Assembly: GCF_010645065.1 (NCBI RefSeq)
Contig: NZ_JAADZW010000021.1
Span: forward strand, 26,909 to 90,908
Length of the DNA stretch: 64,000 bases
Direction: 5' to 3'
From: Flavobacterium fluviatile
Lineage (GTDB): Bacteria; Bacteroidota; Bacteroidia; Flavobacteriales; Flavobacteriaceae
In this document: one piece after another, positions 33,468 through 43,500 of the stretch
Numbering within the stretch: the stretch's first letter is position 1
Layout: each line of letters starts with the position of its first letter
Translations under genes and position numbers: made by a program
The notes under the pieces: generated by a model
Databases searched by the model: none
Told to the model about the DNA's origin: nothing
Seen by the model: the letters and a program-made list of their open reading frames with translations, nothing else

Positions 33468-34019
33468 ATGGCAGATAATAATGTGAAGAAATGGTATGTG
33501 GTTAGAGCTGTAAGTGGCCAGGAGAATAAGGTAAAAGCTTACATCGAAACCGAGATTGCCAGATTAGGGATGGAAGATTATGTTTCCCAGGTTTTAGTGC
33601 CTACTGAAAAAGTGGTTACTGTGAAAGAGGGAAAAAAGATTTCTAAGGATAAGGTATATTTTCCTGGATATGTAATGATTGAAGCTAACTTAGTTGGTGA
33701 AATACCTCATATTATTAAGTCAATCACTAGTGTTATTGGTTTCTTAGGGGAAATTAAAGGAGGAGAACCTGTTCCTTTGAGATTGTCTGAAGTAAATCGT
33801 ATGTTAGGTAAAGTGGATGAGCTTGCTGTGAATACAGATACAAGATCGATTCCATTTAGCCTGGGTGAAACAGTAAAAGTGATTGATGGTCCTTTTAATG
33901 GTTTCAATGGTACGGTTGAAAAAATAAATGAAGAAAAGCGTAAACTTGAAGTTATGGTTAAGATTTTCGGAAGAAAAACACCATTGGAACTGAGTTTTAT
34001 GCAAGTAGAAAAAGTATAA
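33468..34019 (+). CDS. nusG: Transcription termination/antitermination protein NusG
   Basis: I use the ATG at 33468 (MADNNVKKW) rather than the GTG one codon upstream. The 183-residue protein has the NGN domain (KKWYVVRAVSGQENKVKAYIE, VYFPGYVMIEA, VIGFLG) and a C-terminal KOW domain (GETVKVIDGPFNGFNGTVEKINEEKRKLEVMVKIFGRKTP, residues ~128-167). It binds RNA polymerase and couples it to Rho or the ribosome. It is part of the secE-nusG-rplKAJL transcript. Confidence 0.97.
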   Translation: MADNNVKKWYVVRAVSGQENKVKAYIETEIARLGMEDYVSQVLVPTEKVVTVKEGKKISKDKVYFPGYVMIEANLVGEIPHIIKSITSVIGFLGEIKGGEPVPLRLSEVNRMLGKVDELAVNTDTRSIPFSLGETVKVIDGPFNGFNGTVEKINEEKRKLEVMVKIFGRKTPLELSFMQVEKV

Positions 34020-34045
34020 TTTTTTGTTACATCTATAATATCCAT

Positions 34046-34069
34046 CATAATCGCTTCCAAATGATTATG
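34046..34069 (+). other. Small hairpin between nusG and rplK
   Basis: CATAATC (34046-34052) and GATTATG (34063-34069) form a 7-bp stem with a 10-nt loop; TTAAATTTTTTA follows a few bases later. It is too weak for a full terminator and could moderate read-through into the ribosomal genes. Confidence 0.35.
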
Positions 34070-34088
34070 GTGTTAAATTTTTTAAAAA

Positions 34089-34526
34089 ATGGCTAAAGAA
34101 ATTAGTAAGGTAGTTAAACTACAAGTTAAGGGAGGTGCTGCGAACCCGTCGCCACCGGTTGGACCTGCTTTAGGAGCTGCTGGGGTTAATATCATGGAGT
34201 TTTGTAAGCAGTTTAATGCTAGAACTCAGGATAAACCTGGCAAAATTTGTCCAGTGCAAATCACTGTGTACAAAGACAAATCATTTGATTTTGTTGTTAA
34301 GACTCCTCCAGCTGCAGTACAGTTAATGGAAGCAGCAAAGCTAAAGTCTGGATCAGGTGAACCAAATCGTAAAAAAGTAGCTAGTGTTACTTGGGATGTT
34401 ATCAAAGCGATTGCTGAAGATAAAATGGTAGATTTAAATGCATTCACAATCGAATCAGCAATGAGTATGATTGCCGGAACCGCTAGATCTATGGGTATAA
34501 CTGTATCAGGAGAAGCTCCTTTTTAA
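34089..34526 (+). CDS. rplK: 50S ribosomal protein uL11
   Basis: A 145-residue protein. The N-terminal domain has the Pro-rich hinge ANPSPPVGPALGAAGVNIMEFCKQFN, and the C-terminal rRNA-binding domain has KLKSGSGEPNRKKVASVTWD and AGTARSMGITVSG. Together with the bL12 stalk it forms the GTPase-associated centre. rplA starts 13 bp downstream, a co-transcribed pair as in most bacteria. Confidence 0.98.
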   Translation: MAKEISKVVKLQVKGGAANPSPPVGPALGAAGVNIMEFCKQFNARTQDKPGKICPVQITVYKDKSFDFVVKTPPAAVQLMEAAKLKSGSGEPNRKKVASVTWDVIKAIAEDKMVDLNAFTIESAMSMIAGTARSMGITVSGEAPF

Positions 34527-34539
34527 TTAAGAGAAAGAA

Positions 34540-35229
34540 ATGGCAAAATTGACAAAAAAGCAAAAAGAGGCTGCTTCAAAAATTGAAAAGAACAAATTGT
34601 ACTCTTTAAAAGATGCTGCTGCATTAATTAAAGTTGTTGCTTCTGCAAAATTTGATGAGTCTGTTGATATCGCAGTTCGTTTGGGTGTAGATCCAAGAAA
34701 AGCGAATCAAATGGTAAGAGGTGTAGTTACTTTACCTCACGGAACAGGAAAAGACGTTAAAGTATTAGCATTGGTTACTCCGGATAAAGAAGCAGAAGCT
34801 AGAGAAGCTGGAGCAGATCATGTTGGTCTTGATGATTACCTACAAAAAATTAAAGATGGTTGGACAGATGTTGATGTTATTATCACTATGCCGGCTGTTA
34901 TGGGTAAATTAGGACCATTAGGTCGTATTTTAGGACCTAGAGGTTTAATGCCAAACCCTAAAACAGGTACTGTAACTATGGATGTTGCAAAAGCTGTTCA
35001 AGAGGTTAAAGCTGGTAAAATTGACTTTAAAGTTGATAAAACTGGTATCGTTCACGCAGGAATTGGTAAAGTTTCTTTTGGAGCTGAGCAAATTGTTGAC
35101 AACGCACACGAAATTATTCAAACATTAATAAAACTTAAACCAACTGCTGCTAAAGGTACATACATTAAAGGTATTCACCTTACAAGCACTATGAGTCCTG
35201 CTATTGCATTAGACCCAAAAGCAGTATAA
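34540..35229 (+). CDS. rplA: 50S ribosomal protein uL1
   Basis: A 229-residue protein of normal length. Domain I has KFDESVDIAVRLGVDPRKANQMVRG (residues ~43-67) and domain II GADHVGLDDYLQKI and MPAVMGKLGPLGRILGPRGLMPNPKTGTV (~124-152, the uL1 signature). It forms the mobile L1 stalk at the E site and in many bacteria represses its own operon by binding the mRNA. It lies 22 bp before rplJ, so any L1-type feedback would affect the whole rplKA transcript. Confidence 0.98.
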   Translation: MAKLTKKQKEAASKIEKNKLYSLKDAAALIKVVASAKFDESVDIAVRLGVDPRKANQMVRGVVTLPHGTGKDVKVLALVTPDKEAEAREAGADHVGLDDYLQKIKDGWTDVDVIITMPAVMGKLGPLGRILGPRGLMPNPKTGTVTMDVAKAVQEVKAGKIDFKVDKTGIVHAGIGKVSFGAEQIVDNAHEIIQTLIKLKPTAAKGTYIKGIHLTSTMSPAIALDPKAV

Positions 35230-35251
35230 TTGGTAGTTAAAAATTTTTAGT

Positions 35252-35755
35252 ATGACTAGAGAAGAAAAATCAATCGCGATTGAAAATTTAACTGCGCAGT
35301 TAGCTGGTACAAATATCATTTATGTATCTGATATTTCTGGTTTAAACGCAGAAACAACTTCAAGCTTACGTAGAGCTTGTTTTAAGGCAGGTATCAAATT
35401 AGAAGTTGTTAAGAACACTTTGCTTGCAAAAGCAATGGAAGCTTCTGCTAATGATTATGGTGATTTACCTACAGTTTTAACAGGTAACAGTGCAATATTT
35501 ATTTCTGATGTTGCTAATGCACCTGGAAAAATTATCAAAGATTTCCGTAAGAAATCTGATAAACCTCTTTTAAAAGGAGCTTATATCAATTCTGAAGTAT
35601 ATATTGGAGATAATCAATTAGATACATTAGCTACGATTAAATCTAAAGAAGAGTTACTTGGAGAACTTATTGGATTATTACAATCTCCAGCTCAAAGAAT
35701 TATTTCTGCTTTACAAAACAAATTCGCTGGTAGCGAAGAGGAAACTGAAGCATAA
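35252..35755 (+). CDS. rplJ: 50S ribosomal protein uL10
   Basis: A 167-residue protein: MTREEKSIAIENLTAQL, the rRNA-binding globular domain with IYVSDISGLNAETTSSLRRACFKAGIKLEVVKNTLLAKAM (residues ~24-63), and a C-terminal helix carrying the bL12 binding sites (LLQSPAQRIISALQNKFA). It anchors bL12 dimers on the ribosome. Only 22 bp separate it from rplA, so there is no room for the long L10 leader known in enterobacteria. The C-terminal helix suggests two or three bL12 dimers. Confidence 0.97.
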   Translation: MTREEKSIAIENLTAQLAGTNIIYVSDISGLNAETTSSLRRACFKAGIKLEVVKNTLLAKAMEASANDYGDLPTVLTGNSAIFISDVANAPGKIIKDFRKKSDKPLLKGAYINSEVYIGDNQLDTLATIKSKEELLGELIGLLQSPAQRIISALQNKFAGSEEETEA

Positions 35756-35846
35756 TAATCGAAACAGGGATTTTTTTTTCCTTGTTGCTTAATTAGCGCA
35801 CAATAAATTAATTATATTTTACAAATCATTTTAAACGATAGAAAAA

Positions 35847-36218
35847 ATGGCAGATTTGAAACAATTCGCAGAACAATTAGTTAACTTAACAGTTAAAGAA
35901 GTTAACGAATTAGCAACAATATTAAAAGACGAGTATGGTATCGAGCCTGCTGCTGCAGCTGTAGTAGTTGCTGCTGGTGGTGGAGAAGGTGCTGCTGAAG
36001 AAGCACAAACTGAATTTACAGTTGTATTGAAAGAAGCTGGTGCTTCTAAATTAGCTGTAGTAAAATTAGTTAAAGAACTTACAGGTTTAGGTCTTAAAGA
36101 AGCTAAAGATGTAGTTGATGGTGCTCCAAGTACTGTTAAAGAAGGTGTTTCTAAAGAAGAGGCTGAAGGTCTTAAAAAATCATTAGAAGAAGCTGGAGCT
36201 GTAGTTGAGCTTAAATAA
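35847..36218 (+). CDS. rplL: 50S ribosomal protein bL12 (L7/L12)
   Basis: A 123-residue acidic protein. The N-terminal dimerisation domain is MADLKQFAEQLVNLTVKEVNELATIL, an Ala/Gly-rich hinge follows (EPAAAAVVVAAGGGEGAAEEAQ), and the C-terminal factor-binding domain contains KLAVVKLVKELTGLGLKEAKDVVDGAP and ends AGAVVELK. It recruits EF-Tu, EF-G and other GTPases. The long opposite-strand reading frame over the gene is only a consequence of its biased codons. The 91-bp gap after rplJ holds an AACAGG / CCTTGTT imperfect hairpin with a T-run loop that could set the rplJ:rplL ratio. Confidence 0.98.
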   Translation: MADLKQFAEQLVNLTVKEVNELATILKDEYGIEPAAAAVVVAAGGGEGAAEEAQTEFTVVLKEAGASKLAVVKLVKELTGLGLKEAKDVVDGAPSTVKEGVSKEEAEGLKKSLEEAGAVVELK

Positions 36219-36240
36219 TTCAACTCGGTTTTAAGAACTA

Positions 36241-36284
36241 GGTTTAGGTCCTGAGTTAACACTCAAAGGCCTAAACCATTTTTC
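36241..36284 (+). terminator. Terminator or attenuator after rplL
   Basis: GGTTTAGG (36241-36248) pairs with CCTAAACC (36270-36277), and an inner GAGT / ACTC pair extends the stem. ATTTTTCG follows. It lies between the ribosomal genes and rpoB and could lower rpoBC transcription relative to rplJL. Confidence 0.7.
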
Positions 36285-36476
36285 GTATAATAAAATATAT
36301 CAAATTTTATTATCAAATAGTTTAAAATACGAAAAAGTTTTTGATCAGTACGAAGAAAGAAAATAGAGCCATTTTTGGTTTATTTTTAAAGATGTATTGA
36401 TTATAAAAAGAAAGTATAATTAAACAGTGTGTTTTACACAAAAACTACTTTTTTTTAATCAAAATTTTGTTCATTG

Positions 36477-39400
36477 ATGATAACAAATCAGACTGAAAGA
36501 TTGAATTTTGCCTCTACAAAAAATATTCCTCAATATCCGGATTTTCTGGATGTTCAGGTTAAATCATTTAAAGATTTTTTTCAATTAGAAACTAAATCTG
36601 ATGAGAGAGGTGACGAAGGATTGTATAATACCTTCATGGAAAATTTCCCAATTACAGATACCAGAAACAACTTTGTATTGGAATTCCTTGATTATTTTGT
36701 AGATCCGCCACGTTATACCATTCAAGAATGTATAGAGAGAGGTCTTACTTATAGTGTGCCTTTAAAAGCCAGATTGAAACTATACTGTACAGATCCGGAA
36801 CATGAAGATTTTGAAACAATTGTACAAGATGTTTATCTTGGAACTATACCTTACATGACTCCAAGTGGTACTTTTGTAATTAATGGTGCCGAGCGTGTTG
36901 TAGTATCTCAATTACACCGTTCTCCAGGGGTTTTCTTTGGACAATCCTTCCACGCTAACGGAACTAAACTTTATTCTGCCAGAGTAATTCCTTTTAAAGG
37001 ATCCTGGATAGAATTTTCTACAGATATTAACAGCGTTATGTACGCTTATATTGATAGAAAGAAAAAATTACCTGTAACAACTTTATTCCGTGCAATCGGT
37101 TTTGAAAGAGATAAAGATATCTTAGAGATTTTCGACTTAGCAGAAGAAATTAAAGTTTCTAAAACAGGTATTAAGAAATATATTGGAAGAAGACTTGCTG
37201 CTCGTGTTTTGAACACATGGCATGAGGATTTCGTAGATGAGGATACCGGAGAGGTAGTTTCTATCGAACGTAACGAAATCATCCTTGATCGTGACACTAT
37301 TATTGACAAAGATAATGTTGAAGAGATCATCGATTCTAACGTAAAATCTATTTTGTTACACAAAGAGGATAATAATCAGGCAGATTATGCTATTATCCAC
37401 AACACGTTACAAAAAGATCCAACAAACTCTGAAAAAGAAGCTGTAGAGCACATTTACCGTCAGTTGCGTAACGCTGAACCGCCTGATGAGGAAACTGCTC
37501 GTGGTATTATAGATAAATTGTTCTTCTCTGATCAACGTTATAACTTAGGTGAAGTTGGTCGTTACAGAATGAATAAAAAATTAGATTTGGATATCCCTAT
37601 GGATAAGCAAGTGCTTACCAAAGAAGATATCATTACAATCGTTAAATATTTGATCGAATTAATCAACTCTAAAGCGGAGATTGATGATATCGATCACTTG
37701 TCAAACCGTCGTGTTAGAACAGTTGGTGAACAATTGTCTCAACAATTCGGTGTTGGTTTAGCACGTATGGCCAGAACTATTCGTGAGAGAATGAACGTTA
37801 GAGATAACGAGGTGTTTACACCAATTGATTTGATCAATGCTAAAACATTATCGTCAGTTATCAACTCTTTCTTTGGTACTAACCAGTTATCTCAATTTAT
37901 GGATCAAACGAATCCATTAGCTGAGATTACGCACAAAAGAAGACTTTCTGCACTTGGACCAGGTGGACTTTCGAGAGAGAGAGCTGGTTTCGAGGTTCGT
38001 GACGTTCACTATACTCACTATGGTCGTTTATGTCCGATCGAAACTCCTGAGGGACCAAACATTGGTTTGATTTCATCTCTTGGTGTTTATGCAAAAGTTA
38101 ACGGAATGGGATTCATCGAAACTCCATACCGTAAAGTAACAAATGGTGTAGTTGATTTAGAAAGTACTCCGGTTTACTTAAGTGCTGAAGAAGAAGAAGG
38201 TAAAATGATTGCTCAGGCAAACATTGAAATGGACGCTTCTGGTAAAATTACAGCTAGCAATGTTATTGCTCGTGAGGAAGGTGACTTCCCGGTTGTTGAG
38301 CCATCTGTAGTTCATTATACAGACGTTGCTCCGAACCAGATCGCTTCGATTTCTGCATCTTTGATTCCTTTCCTTGAGCATGATGATGCGAACCGTGCGT
38401 TGATGGGATCGAACATGATGCGTCAGGCAGTTCCTTTGATCCGTCCTGAAGCACCGATTGTTGGTACAGGTTTAGAGCGTCAGGTAGCTTCTGATTCAAG
38501 AGTATTGATCAATGCTGAAGGGCATGGTACTGTAGAATACGTAGATGCAAACATCATTACTATTAAATATGATCGTACAGAAGACGAGAGAATGGTTAGT
38601 TTTGATGCTGATGAGAAAACATACAACCTTATTAAATTTAGAAAAACCAATCAGGGTACAAGTATTAACCTGAAACCAATCGTAAGAAAAGGTGACAGAG
38701 TTATTCCTGGTCAAGTATTATCAGAAGGATATGCTACTCAAAATGGAGAATTAGCTTTAGGTAGAAACTTAAAAGTTGCGTTCATGCCATGGAAAGGGTA
38801 TAACTTCGAGGATGCGATTGTAATTTCTGAGAAAGTAGTTCGCGATGATATTTTTACTTCTATCCACGTTGATGATTATTCATTAGAGGTTAGGGATACT
38901 AAGTTAGGAAACGAAGAGTTAACAAACGATATTCCTAACGTTTCTGAAGAAGCTACTAAAGATTTAGATGAAAACGGTATGATCAGAATTGGAGCAGAGG
39001 TTAAACCTGGCGACATTCTAATCGGAAAAATTACACCAAAAGGAGAATCAGATCCAACTCCAGAGGAGAAATTGCTTCGTGCGATTTTCGGGGATAAAGC
39101 GGGTGATGTAAAAGATGCTTCATTAAAAGCTTCTCCATCTTTACACGGTGTAGTTCTTGACAAAAAATTATTTGCAAGAGCCGTAAAAGATAAACGTAAA
39201 CGTACTCAGGATAAAGATGCTTTAGGTGCTTTAGAAATGGAGTTCGAAACTAAATTTGTTGAATTAAAAGACAGATTGGTTGAGAAATTATTCCTGATCG
39301 TTAACGGAAAAACATCTCAGGGTGTAATGAATGATTTGGGTGAAGAAGTTTTACCAAAAGGTAAAAAATATACTCAAAAAATGCTTTACGCAGTAGAAGA

Positions 39401-40289
39401 TTTCGCTCACTTAAGCAAAGGTCAGTGGGTTGCTGATGATGCTACTAATAAAATGGTTAATGATTTAATTCATAACTATAAAATTAAGCTGAACGACTTA
39501 CAAGGAGCTTTAAGAAGGGAGAAATTCACTATTACAGTTGGAGATGAATTACCATCTGGAATCTTAAAATTGGCTAAAATCTATATCGCTAAAAAACGTA
39601 AGTTAAAAGTAGGTGATAAAATGGCAGGACGTCACGGTAACAAAGGTATTGTTGCAAGAATCGTTCGTCACGAAGATATGCCTTTCCTTGAAGACGGAAC
39701 ACCAGTAGATATCGTGTTGAATCCACTTGGGGTACCTTCACGTATGAACATTGGTCAGATTTATGAGACGGTTCTTGGATGGGCTGGTATGAACTTGGGT
39801 AGAAAATTTGCTACTCCAATCTTCGACGGTGCTTCTCTAGACGAAATCAATGCTTTGACGGATGAAGCTAATGTACCACGTTTTGGACATACCTATCTTT
39901 ATGATGGTGGAACTGGAGAGCGTTTTGCACAAAAAGCAACTGTGGGCGTAATTTACATGCTTAAATTAGGACACATGGTTGATGATAAGATGCACGCACG
40001 TTCTATCGGACCATACTCATTGATTACGCAACAGCCACTTGGAGGTAAGGCTCAATTTGGAGGTCAGCGTTTTGGAGAGATGGAGGTTTGGGCACTTGAG
40101 GCTTATGGAGCTTCTAGTACACTACGTGAAATCTTAACTGTTAAGTCTGATGACGTTATTGGTAGAGCTAAAACTTACGAAGCTATCGTTAAGGGAGAAA
40201 CTATGCCAGAACCAGGTTTGCCAGAATCATTCAATGTATTAATGCACGAATTGAAAGGTCTGGGATTGGATCTTCGTTTGGAAGAATAA
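36477..40289 (+). CDS. rpoB: DNA-directed RNA polymerase subunit beta
   Basis: The ATG at 36477 is preferred over the TTG one codon earlier. The product has 1270 residues, the usual Bacteroidota length. Recognisable blocks: the protrusion start LNFASTKNIPQYPDFLDVQ, the rifampicin-region FFGTNQLSQFMDQTNPLAEITHKRRLSALGPGGLSRERAGFEVRDVH (residues ~463-510) with the wild-type Gln, Asp, His and Ser residues known from sensitive enzymes, CPIETPEGPNIGLISSL, and the C-terminal GGKAQFGGQRFGEMEVWALEAYGAS. A 258-bp gap with a hairpin separates it from rplL, and an unusually long 288-bp gap separates it from rpoC. Confidence 0.98.
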   Translation: MITNQTERLNFASTKNIPQYPDFLDVQVKSFKDFFQLETKSDERGDEGLYNTFMENFPITDTRNNFVLEFLDYFVDPPRYTIQECIERGLTYSVPLKARLKLYCTDPEHEDFETIVQDVYLGTIPYMTPSGTFVINGAERVVVSQLHRSPGVFFGQSFHANGTKLYSARVIPFKGSWIEFSTDINSVMYAYIDRKKKLPVTTLFRAIGFERDKDILEIFDLAEEIKVSKTGIKKYIGRRLAARVLNTWHEDFVDEDTGEVVSIERNEIILDRDTIIDKDNVEEIIDSNVKSILLHKEDNNQADYAIIHNTLQKDPTNSEKEAVEHIYRQLRNAEPPDEETARGIIDKLFFSDQRYNLGEVGRYRMNKKLDLDIPMDKQVLTKEDIITIVKYLIELINSKAEIDDIDHLSNRRVRTVGEQLSQQFGVGLARMARTIRERMNVRDNEVFTPIDLINAKTLSSVINSFFGTNQLSQFMDQTNPLAEITHKRRLSALGPGGLSRERAGFEVRDVHYTHYGRLCPIETPEGPNIGLISSLGVYAKVNGMGFIETPYRKVTNGVVDLESTPVYLSAEEEEGKMIAQANIEMDASGKITASNVIAREEGDFPVVEPSVVHYTDVAPNQIASISASLIPFLEHDDANRALMGSNMMRQAVPLIRPEAPIVGTGLERQVASDSRVLINAEGHGTVEYVDANIITIKYDRTEDERMVSFDADEKTYNLIKFRKTNQGTSINLKPIVRKGDRVIPGQVLSEGYATQNGELALGRNLKVAFMPWKGYNFEDAIVISEKVVRDDIFTSIHVDDYSLEVRDTKLGNEELTNDIPNVSEEATKDLDENGMIRIGAEVKPGDILIGKITPKGESDPTPEEKLLRAIFGDKAGDVKDASLKASPSLHGVVLDKKLFARAVKDKRKRTQDKDALGALEMEFETKFVELKDRLVEKLFLIVNGKTSQGVMNDLGEEVLPKGKKYTQKMLYAVEDFAHLSKGQWVADDATNKMVNDLIHNYKIKLNDLQGALRREKFTITVGDELPSGILKLAKIYIAKKRKLKVGDKMAGRHGNKGIVARIVRHEDMPFLEDGTPVDIVLNPLGVPSRMNIGQIYETVLGWAGMNLGRKFATPIFDGASLDEINALTDEANVPRFGHTYLYDGGTGERFAQKATVGVIYMLKLGHMVDDKMHARSIGPYSLITQQPLGGKAQFGGQRFGEMEVWALEAYGASSTLREILTVKSDDVIGRAKTYEAIVKGETMPEPGLPESFNVLMHELKGLGLDLRLEE

Positions 40290-40302
40290 TGTTTTAGTAT
40301 TC

Positions 40303-40367
40303 AGTGTTCAGTATTTAGTAATCAGTGATAAGCTGAACACTAAATTCTGAATACTGAACACTTTTTT
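40303..40367 (+). repeat. Three-armed inverted repeat with T run between rpoB and rpoC
   Basis: AGTGTTCAGTATTTAG (40303-40318) can pair with 40347-40362 at 15 of 16 positions, and TTTTTT follows directly, as in an intrinsic terminator. Its first nine bases can instead pair perfectly with CTGAACACT at 40333-40341. The two pairings exclude each other, as in attenuators. The remaining ~210 bp to rpoC hold no gene. Confidence 0.7.
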
Positions 40368-40577
40368 ATAATAAGTTTTTAAAGATTTATACCCGTAAAC
40401 CGTTCCGATTTTTTATAACAATGCGAGGCATTTTATAATTAGCACTTCAAATAAGAATTTGAGGTTTAGAGAAGTAACCCGAGGTAGTAGCTGAATGATT
40501 AACTCTTATTTTTTTTAAGAGTAGATTATAAATCTAAAATCAATTTTTTAATTGCAAATAAATCAATAGTAAAAACT

Positions 40578-43500
40578 ATGATGAATAACAGAAACAATAA
40601 AGATAAGAATCCAGTAAAAAGATTTAACAAAATCTCTATTGGATTGGCTTCACCAGAATCTATCCTGAAAGAATCAAGAGGAGAGGTTTTAAAGCCAGAA
40701 ACTATTAACTATAGAACGCATAAACCAGAGCGTGACGGACTTTTCTGCGAAAGAATCTTCGGACCAGTAAAAGATTTCGAATGTGCTTGTGGTAAGTATA
40801 AAAGAATTCGTTACAAAGGTATCATCTGTGACCGTTGTGGTGTTGAAGTTACTGAGAAAAAAGTACGTCGTGACAGAGTAGGACACATTAACCTTGTTGT
40901 GCCAATCGCTCACATCTGGTACTTCCGTTCTCTTCCAAACAAAATTGGTTATATCCTTGGTCTTCCATCTAAGAAATTAGATATGATCATTTACTACGAA
41001 AGATACGTAGTAATCCAGGCTGGTATTGCTAAAAATGCGGATGGAGAATCTTTACAAAGACTAGATTTCTTAACGGAAGAAGAATATTTAAACATTCTAG
41101 ATACTCTTCCGCAAGAAAACCAATATTTAGATGATTTAGATCCTAATAAATTTGTTGCCAAAATGGGAGCAGAGTGTATTATGGATTTATTAGCTCGTAT
41201 TGACCTAGATGCCTTATCTTATGAATTAAGACACAGCGCTAACAACGAAACATCTAAACAACGTAAAACAGAAGCTTTAAAAAGATTGCAAGTTGTTGAG
41301 TCTTTCCGTGAGTCTAACGAAAACCGCGAAAACCGTCCAGAATGGATGATTATGAAAGTGGTTCCAGTTATCCCGCCAGAATTACGTCCGCTTGTGCCAC
41401 TTGATGGAGGTCGTTTTGCAACTTCAGATTTGAACGATTTATATCGTCGTGTAATCATCCGTAATAACCGTTTGAAAAGATTAATGGAGATTAAAGCTCC
41501 AGAAGTTATCTTAAGAAACGAAAAACGTATGTTACAGGAATCTGTAGATTCATTATTTGATAACACTCGTAAAGCTTCTGCTGTTAAAACAGAATCAAAC
41601 AGACCATTAAAATCATTATCTGACTCTTTAAAAGGTAAACAAGGACGTTTCCGTCAAAACCTTTTAGGAAAACGTGTGGATTATTCTGCTCGTTCGGTAA
41701 TTGTCGTTGGTCCGGAGTTGAAATTATATGAGTGCGGATTGCCAAAAGATATGGCATCTGAGTTATACAAACCATTCGTTATCCGTAAACTGATCGAAAG
41801 AGGTATTGTAAAAACAGTAAAATCTGCTAAGAAAATCATTGATAAGAAAGAGCCTGTAGTTTGGGATATCCTTGAAAACGTAATTAAAGGACATCCTGTA
41901 TTACTTAACCGTGCTCCTACTTTGCACAGGCTTGGTATTCAGGCTTTCCAGCCAAAATTAATTGAAGGAAAAGCGATCCAGTTACACCCATTAGTATGTA
42001 CGGCATTCAACGCCGATTTCGATGGTGACCAGATGGCGGTTCACTTACCATTAGGACCAGAGGCTATTTTAGAGGCACAATTATTAATGTTGGCTTCTCA
42101 CAATATCCTGAACCCTGCAAATGGTGCTCCAATTACTGTACCTTCTCAGGACATGGTCTTGGGTCTTTACTATATGACCAAAGAGCGTATTTCTACAGAA
42201 GATCACAAAATTATTGGTCAGGATTTGACTTTCTATTCTGCTGAAGAAGTAAACATTGCACTAAACGAAGGAAGATTAGAATTAAATGCTCGTGTAAAAA
42301 TCCGTGCAAAAGATTATAATGATGCTGGAGAATTAGTGTACAAAATTATCCAAACAACTGCAGGACGTGTATTATTTAACGAAGTAGTACCTGAAGCAGC
42401 TGGATATATCAATGACGTATTGACTAAGAAAAACCTTAGAGATATTATCGGACACATTTTAAGTGTGACTGATGTACCTACGACGGCAGCTTTCCTGGAC
42501 AATATGAAAGATATGGGTTATAAGTTCGCATTTAGAGGAGGTTTATCATTCTCTCTAGGTGATATTAGAATCCCGGAACAAAAAACGAAGTTAATTGCAG
42601 ATGCCAGAGAGCAAGTTGAAGGTATTTCAACTAACTATAACATGGGTCTTATCACAAATAACGAGCGTTACAACCAAGTTATTGACGTATGGACTTCAGC
42701 AAATGCTCAGTTAACAGAGTTAGCAATGAAAAATATTAGAGAAGACCAACAAGGTTTCAACTCTGTATATATGATGCTTGACTCTGGGGCGAGGGGTTCT
42801 AAGGAGCAGATTCGTCAGTTAACTGGTATGCGTGGTTTGATGGCTAAGCCTAAAAAATCTACTGCTGGTGGTGGTGAGATTATTGAAAACCCGATTCTTT
42901 CTAACTTTAAGGAAGGTCTTTCGATTCTTGAGTACTTCATTTCAACTCACGGTGCTCGTAAAGGTCTTGCGGATACGGCTCTTAAAACGGCCGATGCTGG
43001 TTACTTAACAAGAAGGCTTCATGACGTTTCTCAGGATGTTATTGTTAACATCGAAGATTGTGGAACTTTAAGAGGTGTTGAAGTTTCTGCATTGAAGAAA
43101 AACGAGGAAATCGTTGAATCATTAGGAGAGAGAATTCTTGGACGTGTTGCATTACAAGACGTTATTAATCCACTTACTAATGAAGTGATGGTTGAATCTG
43201 GTCAGCAAATTACGGAAGCAATTATGAGAACTATCGAAGCTTCTCCAGTTGAAAAAGTAGAGGTTAGATCACCATTAACTTGTGAGGCTACAAAAGGTAT
43301 TTGTGCTAAATGTTACGGTAGAAACTTAGCTACTGGTAAGATGACACAAAGAGGAGAAGCTGTAGGAGTTATTGCAGCTCAGTCTATTGGTGAGCCAGGT
43401 ACACAGTTGACACTTCGTACTTTCCACGTGGGAGGGGTTGCTGGAGGTATTTCTGAAGAGTCGAGTATAGTTACAAGATTTAACGGTAGACTTGAAATAG

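Noticed and set aside
35831..36262. 143-residue Ala/Ser-rich minus-strand frame
   Set aside because: It lies antisense over rplL and results from the biased codons of a highly expressed gene.
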